From Lentilactobacillus fungorum (GTDB taxonomy: Bacteria > Bacillota > Bacilli > Lactobacillales > Lactobacillaceae): DNA of 64,000 nucleotides. This document shows positions 17,804-25,411 of the stretch, piece after piece. The position numbers were made by a program, and so were the translations under genes. The notes beneath the pieces are model-generated. The model made no database searches, was not told where the DNA came from, and saw only the letters and a program-made list of their open reading frames with translations. Numbering within the stretch: the stretch's first letter is position 1; each line of letters opens with the position of its first letter. The stretch is taken from contig NZ_BNJR01000007.1 in NCBI RefSeq assembly GCF_016860605.1, positions 124,001 through 188,000 of the forward strand, in the 5' to 3' direction.

Positions 17804-19432
17804 ATGAAATTAAGATTAGCAATTACCGCAATTGTTATAGGGATATTAGGGATGTTCTTAACGGGCTGCTCAAATGGCGTGGCCAAAGAAAAGCCAAAGG
17901 TGGCGACGATTATGGAACAAGCCGATATTTCATCGCTTGATCCATCGATGATTACCGATGTTGGTGCCTTAGAGACCGTTAACAATTCTCAAGAGGGACT
18001 GTATCGGATGAAGGACAGTACGCACGTTAAACCGGGATTAGCCAAAAAGATTGTTAAACCAACCAGGCAAGGCACGGTTTATACGTTCAAATTACGCCAG
18101 AACCTCAAATGGAGTAATGGTGACCCAATTACCGCAGCAGATTTTGTTTATGCATGGCGGCGAACGGTCAATCCAGCCACGAAGGCTGCCGATTCTTATA
18201 TGTTTTTACCAATTAAGAACGCTCAGAAAATTGAAAATGGTCAGTTACCTGTTAGCAAGTTGGGAGTTAAAGCGGTTGATTCAACGACTTTCCAAGTGAC
18301 TTTGGCAGAGCCAACCCCGTATTTTAAATACCTCTGTGCACTGGTGCCGTTTTTACCCCAGAATCAAAAAACGGTGGCCAAATACGGGAAAGCATATGGG
18401 ACCTCTTCGGCCAAGACGGTTTATGATGGGCCGTTTATTGTCACCGGTTGGTCGGCTTCAAAAGGAAATTGGACACTCAAGAAAAATCCACATTATTGGG
18501 ATAAGCAAGCTGTTAAGTTGGATCAAGTTAAATTTGTGACGACCAAAAATGCGCAGACAGCGTTATCACTTTACCAGTCAGGTAAACTGGATAACATTAC
18601 GTTAGCCGGCCAGCAAGCCGCTCATGAAAAGGACAGTCAGGGCTACTTAAGCTATCCAAGTGGTGAGACGGATTATATTGCCTATAATTTTAAGAACAAA
18701 GCGCTGCGAAACATTAATGTCCGCAAAGCCATTTCGCTGACGATTAACCGGCAGGCACTTGTCAATAACGTCCTCAAAAATGGCGCTAAAGCTCCAGAAG
18801 GACTAGCGCCCGAAGAAATTGCCAAGAATCCGCAGACTGGCAAAGATTTCGCTAAGGATTCCAAAGTACCTCAAAGTGTTGCTTATAACCCGACGCTGGC
18901 CAAAAAATATTGGCGCAAGGGACTTGCTGAACTTGGAATTAAGAAATTGAACTTGAGCTTAGTTTGCTACGACGTGGATGCTTTTAGAAATTCAGCGGAG
19001 TTTGTGCAGTCATCAGCTGAGAAAAATCTTTCGGGTCTAACGATCAACATCGACGTTCAGCCAAAGGTCCAAGCAATTACGACGATGCAGAAGAAGACTG
19101 GTTATGACTTAGGATTTAGCAACTGGATTGCCTCTTATCCGGATCTCAACGAATTCTTTCAGTTGTTAAATACAAATAACGCCAATAATGCCGGCAATTA
19201 CAGTAATCGGCAGTACGATCGATATTACACGCGGGCAAACGGCGTGGATTCCAGAAACCCGCAAAAACGTTATGCAGATTTCCAAAAGGCCCAACAAATT
19301 GCCATGAAGGATCAAGCAATCTTGGCGGTTAATCAAGGGCAAATTGCCCGCTTAAACAATCCAAAATTAAAGGGCGTCACGTATGCGGCAGCCCAGGGGA
19401 TTACGCTAAAGACGGCTTATAAAACAAAGTGA
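17804..19432 (+). CDS. Oligopeptide ABC transporter substrate-binding lipoprotein (OppA/DppE-like)
   Basis: This 542-residue SBP_bac_5 family lipoprotein has the signal MKLRLAITAIVIGILGMFLT and then GC, with the lipobox LTGC (Cys22). The fold signature includes LRQNLKWSNGDPITAADFVYAWRR in sections, YDGPFIVTGW and LSLTINRQALV-like segments. It binds peptides outside the membrane. No permease or ATPase genes accompany it, so it must serve a transporter encoded elsewhere. It sits directly behind a T-box. The stop codon TGA is embedded in the first base triplets of a hairpin repeat. Confidence 0.92.
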   Translation: MKLRLAITAIVIGILGMFLTGCSNGVAKEKPKVATIMEQADISSLDPSMITDVGALETVNNSQEGLYRMKDSTHVKPGLAKKIVKPTRQGTVYTFKLRQNLKWSNGDPITAADFVYAWRRTVNPATKAADSYMFLPIKNAQKIENGQLPVSKLGVKAVDSTTFQVTLAEPTPYFKYLCALVPFLPQNQKTVAKYGKAYGTSSAKTVYDGPFIVTGWSASKGNWTLKKNPHYWDKQAVKLDQVKFVTTKNAQTALSLYQSGKLDNITLAGQQAAHEKDSQGYLSYPSGETDYIAYNFKNKALRNINVRKAISLTINRQALVNNVLKNGAKAPEGLAPEEIAKNPQTGKDFAKDSKVPQSVAYNPTLAKKYWRKGLAELGIKKLNLSLVCYDVDAFRNSAEFVQSSAEKNLSGLTINIDVQPKVQAITTMQKKTGYDLGFSNWIASYPDLNEFFQLLNTNNANNAGNYSNRQYDRYYTRANGVDSRNPQKRYADFQKAQQIAMKDQAILAVNQGQIARLNNPKLKGVTYAAAQGITLKTAYKTK

Positions 19433-19760
19433 GCGGAGCAAAGCGGTTAGAAAGCGGAGCCTAAGTTAACTTGGCCGGAAATCCCGGGTTTGGATTTTTG
19501 TCCAAGTTGACTTAGGTGCAGCTTTTTGCTTTGCGGAGCTGTCCTAAAATAGTGAGCGGAGCAAAGCGGTTAAAAGTCGGAGCATAAGTCTCCTTTAACG
19601 GAAATTCCCGGGCTTGGAATTTTTGTTAAAGGTGCTTATGCGCAGACTTTTGCTTTGCACAGCTGTCCTAATCCAGGCAAAAGAATGTCCCCAAAGTAGC
19701 GTGAAACTTTTACTGGAAGGGCGTAGGTGGAGTTTCTACCTAATGCGCCTGTCCTAAAAA
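19429..19760 (+). repeat. Two full hairpin elements (19429-19549, 19552-19672) and one degenerate copy (about 19676-19760)
   Basis: Same family as at 769-1138. Inner stems are ACTTGGCC/GTCCAAGT and CTTTAAC/GTTAAAG. The first copy begins GTGAGCGG across the oppA stop codon. The third retains only the end CGCCTGTCCTAAAAATAAG and weak stems. Together they fill the gap between oppA and the M20 peptidase gene, whose ribosome site AGAGGA follows immediately. Confidence 0.88.
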
Positions 19761-19779
19761 TAAGAAAAGAGGATTTAAT

Positions 19780-20892
19780 ATGCAAACAACTATTCCATTA
19801 TCGGATGAACAGATTTATCAAGACTTTAATTATTTACATGAGCATGGTGAGACCGCCTTTAACGAGGTAGTGACCACCGAGTATTTGGCTAAGCGGCTAG
19901 CTGAGATGGGAGTGGCCTATGAGCGGTTTGCCGACATGCCGGGGCTGATTGCAACGTTAGGCAATGGCACGCCAATCATTGGAATGCGCAGTGATATTGA
20001 TGCTTTGAAGCAAACCTATCAAGGCAAAGCGGGCGTCTTTCACTCCTGCGGCCACGATGCCCACATGGCGATTGTTCTGGCGGTAGCCCAGTATTATGTT
20101 GATCATCCAGAAGAACTGTCAGGAACCTTGAAACTGATTTTTCAACCGGCTGAAGAAACCGTCACCGGCGCCGAAAAGGTGATTAGAAGCGGCCAACTGC
20201 CTCATTTGAACTACCTGTATGGCTTGCATGTTTGCCCGGAATCAGAAGTTAAAGCCAAACAGGCAGAGCCAATTATCCCAGATGCCGCGACTCGGACATA
20301 CTGGGTGATGATTAACGGCAAAACGGCCCATGCTGGCAAACCAGAGCTTGGGGCTAACGTGATTGATGCCTTTAGTGAATTAAACGAAGCGTTTCGTCGG
20401 ATTAAACTGGCAACAGACTTACCATATTCAATCACGACGACGATGTTTCAAGCTGGTAAATCTTCGAATATTATTCCAGACTATGGCACTTTTGCCGTTG
20501 ACTTACGGGCCCGAACCAATGAGTTAATGGTGGAGCTGCAAAACCGTGCTTTTGCGGCAATGGATCGAATTCAGCGCGGCGACATTAAGCTAAATCTAGA
20601 TGGAAATGATTTTTCACCAGCGGCCATTCCAAGTGATAAAGCAATGAACGTGATGAAGCGGGCAATTACTAATGTATTGGGTGAAAAGGGCCTGATCGAG
20701 CCGGTCGAAACTGCTGGTGGCGATGATTTTCACTTTTATGCTTATGATGGTTTGGCTGATGAAACCACTATGCTGGGTCTTGGCTGTAACTTAAAGCCGG
20801 GGCTGCACATTCCAGGGATGTCCTTTGATCGGGCCGCAATCTTAGATGGTGCCCGAATGATGATTGACGCGGTGAGGTTGACGAAGGCCTAA
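19780..20892 (+). CDS. M20D-family amidohydrolase/aminoacylase
   Basis: A 370-residue di-metal peptidase with HSCGHDAHM (metal ligands), a catalytic FQPAEETVTGAE region, YGLHV and C-terminal GGDDFHFY. This is the M20D group (hippurate hydrolase, IAA-amino-acid hydrolase or N-acetyldiaminopimelate deacetylase-like). The reaction is hydrolysis of an N-acyl amino acid. No lysine-biosynthesis neighbours support DapL specifically. ATG 19780 follows AGAGGA. Two GNAT genes follow downstream. Confidence 0.88.
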   Translation: MQTTIPLSDEQIYQDFNYLHEHGETAFNEVVTTEYLAKRLAEMGVAYERFADMPGLIATLGNGTPIIGMRSDIDALKQTYQGKAGVFHSCGHDAHMAIVLAVAQYYVDHPEELSGTLKLIFQPAEETVTGAEKVIRSGQLPHLNYLYGLHVCPESEVKAKQAEPIIPDAATRTYWVMINGKTAHAGKPELGANVIDAFSELNEAFRRIKLATDLPYSITTTMFQAGKSSNIIPDYGTFAVDLRARTNELMVELQNRAFAAMDRIQRGDIKLNLDGNDFSPAAIPSDKAMNVMKRAITNVLGEKGLIEPVETAGGDDFHFYAYDGLADETTMLGLGCNLKPGLHIPGMSFDRAAILDGARMMIDAVRLTKA

Positions 20893-20938
20893 TAAGCGAC
20901 TAGGCTAGTCTTTAATTGAAGCGATTGGAGGCTAACCT

Positions 20939-21352
20939 GTGACGATTTCGACTAGAATCAATGAGCCAATTAAGCTTAATCAGTTTTTGAACTTGTATCG
21001 GCAAGCCAACTTTGTTCAGGATAAATGGCAGGATGATCCAAAACGATTACAAACAATGCTTGATAATACCCAGTTGATGGTCAGTCTTTGGGATGAGGCT
21101 AAGCTAATTGGCGTGGCCCGTTGCCTAACAGACTTTGAGGATAGCTGTTATTTAAGTGAAATTGTGATTCACCCGGATTACCGGGGTCAGCATTTAGGTG
21201 AACAGTTAATTAAAACAATTCGCTCATATCTTGGTGATCGCGTCTCACTCATTTTACGGGCGGATCATGCAGCCATCGGCTTTTATAAGCGGATTGGGTT
21301 GCCACGAGTAGACGATTTGTATCGACTTAATCGAAAGGTCGGCGGACAATGA
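20939..21352 (+). CDS. GNAT-family N-acetyltransferase, copy 1
   Basis: This 137-residue protein has a GNAT core: LWDEAKLIGVARCLTDF, CYLSEIVIHPDYRGQHLGEQLI (acetyl-CoA binding Q/RxxGxG/A motif) and IGFYKRIGL. The start is GTG 20939 after GGAGG. It is about 46 bp behind the M20 gene and overlaps the next GNAT by 4 bases. Substrate unknown. Confidence 0.88.
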   Translation: MTISTRINEPIKLNQFLNLYRQANFVQDKWQDDPKRLQTMLDNTQLMVSLWDEAKLIGVARCLTDFEDSCYLSEIVIHPDYRGQHLGEQLIKTIRSYLGDRVSLILRADHAAIGFYKRIGLPRVDDLYRLNRKVGGQ

Positions 21353-21741
21353 TTAATTATTCAGCGACTAAAATAATTTCTGGTAATCAGTTAGCAGTCC
21401 TTCTTAAGATGGTAGGGCGCCGGCCAATTCAAGATAACCGTCGGCTGCAACGAATGATTGCCAATGCCAATCTTCTATATACTGCTTGGGATGACGATCA
21501 GCTGGTTGGGCTTGTTCGGGGAATAACGGATAAGGCTTATTGCTGCTATATTTCAGATGTTGTTGTTCGACCAGATTATCAGAAGCAAAAAATAAGGCAG
21601 CACTTAATTGAACGCACCCATCAATATTTGGGAAGGGGCGTTTCACTTGTGATGGCGGCCAATGGTTTGACAGCTAACGATAGGCAACGGCTTGGCTTTG
21701 AGAAAATTGATTCAGGGTTTGAGTTAAAACGGCAATTCTAA
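21349..21741 (+). CDS. GNAT-family N-acetyltransferase, copy 2
   Basis: The 130-residue paralogue of the preceding gene starts with ATGA overlapping its stop. The core AWDDDQLVGLVRGITDKAYCCYISDVVVRPDYQKQKIRQHLI parallels copy 1. The acetyl-CoA loop is poorer (QKQKIRQ for RGQHLGE), so catalytic efficiency may be reduced. It looks like a tandem duplication with divergence. Confidence 0.8.
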   Translation: MINYSATKIISGNQLAVLLKMVGRRPIQDNRRLQRMIANANLLYTAWDDDQLVGLVRGITDKAYCCYISDVVVRPDYQKQKIRQHLIERTHQYLGRGVSLVMAANGLTANDRQRLGFEKIDSGFELKRQF

Positions 21742-21810
21742 TTAATGAGTTACTACTAATTAAATGGTACACCAGTGGTGAGACCGTTATTTCATCGATA
21801 ATCATTGCTA

Positions 21811-21854
21811 AAAGATCCCGCAAAATCAACACGAGCTGATTTTGCGGGATCTTT
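21811..21854. terminator. Bidirectional terminator
   Basis: AAAGATCCCGCAAAATCA and its exact complement are separated by 8 bases. Confidence 0.85.
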
Positions 21855-21928
21855 ATCGTAATATCTGATAATTGAAATGTACTGATTATCTTTTACCACA
21901 ATTTGTTAAATGAATCATAATTGGGACT

Positions 21929-21942
21929 ATCAGAATACTGAT
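21929..21942. promoter_or_regulatory. Dyad ATCAG-AATA-CTGAT upstream of the quinone oxidoreductase
   Basis: A perfect 5-base dyad within TATCAGAATACTGATTTTT. A nearly identical 19-base string recurs at 24251-24269 just after the Rgg-like regulator gene. Possible operator of that regulator. Confidence 0.4.
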
Positions 21943-22020
21943 TTTTCAAGCTGATAACTTTCACCTATATTACAGTCAGAATCGTAAACAAATGATCCTA
22001 ACAGAAAGGTGATAGCAATT

Positions 22021-22941
22021 ATGAAAGCAATTATTCAACGGTCTTATAACGGAAATGATGACTTGATTATTGACAACCTCGCGACTCCCAAAGTCGCACC
22101 GATGTCTGCTCTGGTTCGTACGCAATATACGCCAGTGTTACCATACGATTGGCTAACTGAAGAAGGTAAACTAATTGGGATGCGGCCAACCCAATTACCG
22201 ATGGTGATCAGCTATGGCTTTGTGGGTGTCGTCGAGCAGGTTGGTATGTTGCGAAATCATCGATTAGTCGGGAAACCGGTAATTGGCGCCCAAATGACTG
22301 GGGCAGCGGCTGAGTTTATTAATTCACAAATCCCACCACTATTGTTTGAAATCCCTCAATCAGTCAATTTGGCCGACGCCGCAACACTAATCGGTGGGGC
22401 CGATGCGGCCCAGCTTGCCGTCAATGACATAAAAGCCACCAAAAATGAAGTTATCTTGATTACCGGTGCTTCTGGGGGTGTTGGCACGTATCTGATTCAA
22501 CTGTTGAAGCATGAGCACGTGACGGTCATTGCTTTGGCGAATCGACATAACGTTTCATTCCTAAGGGAACTAGGTGCTGATTATGTTGTGGATTATAACG
22601 ATGATTTGGCCAAACAATTGGCTGACGTACCAAGGGCAACTAAAGTGATTGATACGGTTGGCACCACGGCTTTGCTGGATCAATTATCCGGGTATTATGA
22701 TGAGCTGGCGATTTTTTCGTTGTCGCGGCCGACTTATACCCCGCAAAAGCCAGTTCAGACTTTTCGGTTTGGCAACGGTAATATTGGTATTGCGGGTTAT
22801 CACAAACTCATTTCACTGCTTGCCGCGGGTGAAATTTCTGGCGTTGTTCAACAGACTTTTGATTTTGAAGTTGTTAAGCAAGCCCAACACGTATCAAAGG
22901 AACAGCACGCACGGGGTAGAATTCTATTGAAATATCATTAG
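22021..22941 (+). CDS. Quinone oxidoreductase-like MDR protein
   Basis: About 306 residues of the NADPH:quinone oxidoreductase group without zinc ligands. The GroES-like N-terminus is followed by ITGASGGVGTYLIQLLKHE (NADPH loop) and LGADYVVDYN. ATG 22021 is chosen because GAAAGGTG (22004-22011) spaces it correctly; GTG 22009 overlaps that site. Likely NADPH-dependent reduction of quinones or unsaturated carbonyls. It may be controlled through the dyad at 21929. Confidence 0.85.
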   Translation: MKAIIQRSYNGNDDLIIDNLATPKVAPMSALVRTQYTPVLPYDWLTEEGKLIGMRPTQLPMVISYGFVGVVEQVGMLRNHRLVGKPVIGAQMTGAAAEFINSQIPPLLFEIPQSVNLADAATLIGGADAAQLAVNDIKATKNEVILITGASGGVGTYLIQLLKHEHVTVIALANRHNVSFLRELGADYVVDYNDDLAKQLADVPRATKVIDTVGTTALLDQLSGYYDELAIFSLSRPTYTPQKPVQTFRFGNGNIGIAGYHKLISLLAAGEISGVVQQTFDFEVVKQAQHVSKEQHARGRILLKYH

Positions 22942-22984
22942 GTAATGGCCAGCAGTCAGTGATTGAATGCTGACTTTTGGCAAC

Positions 22985-23257
22985 CTAACTTTCAGCTTGC
23001 TTTGAGGTCAATGATAATTCCATCTCAAAGCCCAATCCTTGAGCGTAGCGTTCAATCGTGGCTAGAGATGGCGCTGAGTCTAATCGCTCGATCCTTGCTA
23101 ATTGGGGCTGCTTCATACCAATTTGATTAGCAAGTTCTGTTTGGGAAATGCCTCGTTTGATTCGTTCTGAACGCAAAGCACTTAGAATCTTAATCACTTT
23201 GGCTTCAATGGTAGGTAAATTGGCAGGGTTACTTTTATATTGATTCAACGTAGGCAT
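22985..23257 (-). CDS. XRE-family helix-turn-helix protein, HigA-like orphan antitoxin
   Basis: The 90-residue protein has an HTH_3 domain: KRGISQTELANQIGMKQPQLARIE, and AQGLGFEMELSL at its end. This is the layout of HigA/HipB-type antitoxins. ATG 23257 follows GGAGA. No RelE/HigB toxin frame is visible on either side, so it is either an orphan antitoxin or a simple regulator. Confidence 0.8.
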   Translation of the reverse strand: MPTLNQYKSNPANLPTIEAKVIKILSALRSERIKRGISQTELANQIGMKQPQLARIERLDSAPSLATIERYAQGLGFEMELSLTSKQAES

Positions 23258-23424
23258 ACGATTTTCTCCTTAACTGAATTGGATGTCGAATTTTTGTGTT
23301 CGACATATATTATACGCAACGTAAGTGAACGGCACAATTCCTTATTGGCGTTTCACTCCAGCAATATTCATTTCATGTTATACTCGCTATTATAACATTA
23401 GTGAATCGGAAAGTGGGGGTTCGG

Positions 23425-24249
23425 ATGAAGGCATCGCTTGGCGCAATTCTAAAAATAACGCGTAAACAACAGCAGTTAACACAAAAGCAATTAGCGGCAG
23501 GAATTTGCTCGCAGTCGATGTTATCGGCAATCGAAAAGGATCAATATACACCAAATGCGCAGATACTGATTGCACTTTGCAAACGGCTTGATATCAGCCT
23601 TGAGACAATTAGTTTGTCGCAAAACTATGCAGTTAGCGATCACAACCGCTTTAACGAAACGGTTGATCGGTTGTGTAATCAGCACGAATACCAACAGCTT
23701 AACGATTTCTTGCAAACCGATGAGGTCTTAGCCCATATCGAATCCGACCAGCAGATGCAAGCTTACTACTATTATTTAGGAGTCTCAACGCTGCACACCA
23801 GTAATGATCCGGCCGCCGCGGTTGCGATGCTCAAACTATCACTGGCGAGTGTAAGTGATACTAATCGGTCGACGTTAACTAGATTGGGGCAGGCTTCCTT
23901 GGCATTTATTGAGGCAAAACTGGGGCATTCTCAAGCTGCCCAGCGGTTGGTTGAAAAAGCATTAACAGCCATGCCAACAACTAAATACGAAGAAAACTGT
24001 AACATCCTTTTTTATCTGGCGGCTTTGGCTAATTTTGAATTAAAGCAATACCAGTTAACGGCTCGATGGCTGATTAAGGGAATCTCATTTGCAGCCGATC
24101 ATAACTCTCATTATATGCTAGCTAACATGTACCACCTCTTAGCACGAACGGCTGAAGTTGAAGAAAAGCTTGACTTGAAAGATGAAGCGACTCAACGAGA
24201 AAAAATCTTTGCGGAGTTATTCCACGAAATACCATACGACTTATTCTAA
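23425..24249 (+). CDS. Rgg/PlcR-like transcriptional regulator (XRE HTH plus TPR-like C-terminus)
   Basis: About 274 residues. The N-terminal HTH (LTQKQLAAGICSQSMLSAIEKDQYTPNAQILIALCKRL) is followed by about 210 residues of helical repeats, the architecture of quorum-sensing peptide-binding Rgg/RNPP regulators. ATG 23425 after GGGGG is preferred to GTG 23401. No short hydrophobic pheromone gene was found nearby. The dyad ATCAG-N4-CTGAT occurs right after its stop and upstream of the oxidoreductase, suggesting a local regulon. Confidence 0.82.
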   Translation: MKASLGAILKITRKQQQLTQKQLAAGICSQSMLSAIEKDQYTPNAQILIALCKRLDISLETISLSQNYAVSDHNRFNETVDRLCNQHEYQQLNDFLQTDEVLAHIESDQQMQAYYYYLGVSTLHTSNDPAAAVAMLKLSLASVSDTNRSTLTRLGQASLAFIEAKLGHSQAAQRLVEKALTAMPTTKYEENCNILFYLAALANFELKQYQLTARWLIKGISFAADHNSHYMLANMYHLLARTAEVEEKLDLKDEATQREKIFAELFHEIPYDLF

Positions 24250-24252
24250 AAT

Positions 24253-24266
24253 ATCAGAATGCTGAT
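24253..24266. promoter_or_regulatory. Second ATCAG-N4-CTGAT dyad
   Basis: TATCAGAATGCTGATTTTT matches the site at 21927-21945 in 18 of 19 bases. It lies 4 bp after the Rgg-like gene stop and ahead of the repeat cluster and SRPBCC gene. Confidence 0.4.
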
Positions 24267-24310
24267 TTTTGTTTGGAAAGCTAAGTTGGTAAAGTGAAAC
24301 CATTCTAATG

Positions 24311-24796
24311 AAGGACAGCAGTGCAAAGCAGAAGTCTGCACGTAAGCACCTTGGCGAAAAATTCCAGGCCCGGGAATTTCCCGCCAAGGAGACTTATACT
24401 CCGACTTCTAACCGCTTTGTTCCGCTCATTTTTTAGGACAGTTACGCAAAGCAGAAAGCTGCACCTAAGTCAACTTGACCAAAAATCCAAGGCCAGGATT
24501 TCCGGTCAAGTAATCTTACACTCCGCTTTCTAATCGCTTTGCGCCACTCACTTTTTTAGGACAGCTGCGCAAAGCAGAAAGCTGCACCTAAGTCAACTTG
24601 GCCAAAAATCCAAGCCCGGGATTTCCGACCAAGTCAACTTAGGCTCCGCTTTCTAGGCGCTTTGCGCCACTCACTTTTTTAGGACAGCTGCGCAAAGCAG
24701 AAAGCTGCACCTAAGTCAACTTGGCCAAAAATAAAGCCCGGGATTTCCGACCAAGTCAACTTAGGCTCCGCTTTCTAGGCGCTTTGCTCCGCTCAC
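24311..24796 (-). repeat. Four hairpin elements in reverse orientation (24311-24430, 24433-24552, 24557-24674, 24681-24796)
   Basis: Each reads AGGACAGCTGCGCAAAGCAG at its left end and GCTTTGCGCCACTCACTTTT, or GCTCCGCTCACT, at its right end. Inner stems are CCTTGGCG/CGCCAAGG in the first and TTGACC/GGTCAA or TTGGCC/GACCAA variants in the others. Units 3 and 4 are almost identical, with a 3-base deletion in the loop of unit 4, so they duplicated recently. The right end merges into the ribosome site of the next gene (CACTTTTTAGGAGG). They fill the 565-base gap 24250-24814. Confidence 0.9.
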
Positions 24797-24814
24797 TTTT
24801 TAGGAGGCTTTACA

Positions 24815-25240
24815 ATGACTCAAACTAAACTATTCACCAACCTAATCACGCTCAATGCACCCCAGACTCAGGCCCATGACTTAATTGCGAACCCCACTCA
24901 GTTACTAAAATGGGTGCCAGAAATTACTCAGGTTAACCCACAGGAAAAGACATTTGTCGTCAATCGAAGCGAAGGGGCGCTCAATCACTATGAAGAAATT
25001 ACGGTTGAAGACGATGATTCCCAAGTGGTTTATCACAGCCGAAAGGGGCGGCTGGCCTATGATCTGGTGTTTGAACTCAAATCAGTTGCGACCCAAGTTC
25101 AAATTCAAGAATCCCTTATGGTTGACGAGCAGTCAACTCAACTGCCAATTAAGTTATTGGCACCAATTGCCAAGCATGCGTTTAATCTAAATTTAGCGAA
25201 TCTCGGCCGTCTGATTGAAGGCTCGGTGATGAACAGTTAA
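24815..25240 (+). CDS. SRPBCC/START-like small-ligand-binding protein
   Basis: A 141-residue protein beginning MTQTKLFTNLITLNAPQTQA, with HDLIANPTQLLKWVPEI, a central beta-sheet and a long C-terminal helix. This is the helix-grip polyketide-cyclase/START-like fold. Ligand unknown. AGGAGG, supplied at the edge of the upstream hairpin repeat, precedes ATG 24815. It is monocistronic, followed by a terminator. Confidence 0.7.
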   Translation: MTQTKLFTNLITLNAPQTQAHDLIANPTQLLKWVPEITQVNPQEKTFVVNRSEGALNHYEEITVEDDDSQVVYHSRKGRLAYDLVFELKSVATQVQIQESLMVDEQSTQLPIKLLAPIAKHAFNLNLANLGRLIEGSVMNS

Positions 25241-25245
25241 CTAAG

Positions 25246-25294
25246 TGACCCGGTTGATGATTCTGATGAATATGAATCGACCGGGTCATTTTTT
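25246..25294 (+). terminator. Terminator TGACCCGGTTGAT/ATCGACCGGGTCA
   Basis: Thirteen-base arms (one G-T pair) followed by six T. Confidence 0.85.
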
Positions 25295-25411
25295 GATGCT
25301 TTTTTCGCTTATCAGAACGTTTGAATTTCACCCCAGCTTCTATGACCCCGCTAATTGCTGGTAGTGGTACGATGAACGCGTAAAATAAACTAGCTTGAGG
25401 GAGTGATAAGT

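Noticed and set aside
24250-24310. Short pheromone gene next to the Rgg-like regulator
   Set aside because: No small hydrophobic frame with a ribosome site was visible on either strand near 23260-23424 or 24250-24310.
24321-24533. 70-codon frame on the plus strand
   Set aside because: Lies wholly within hairpin elements.
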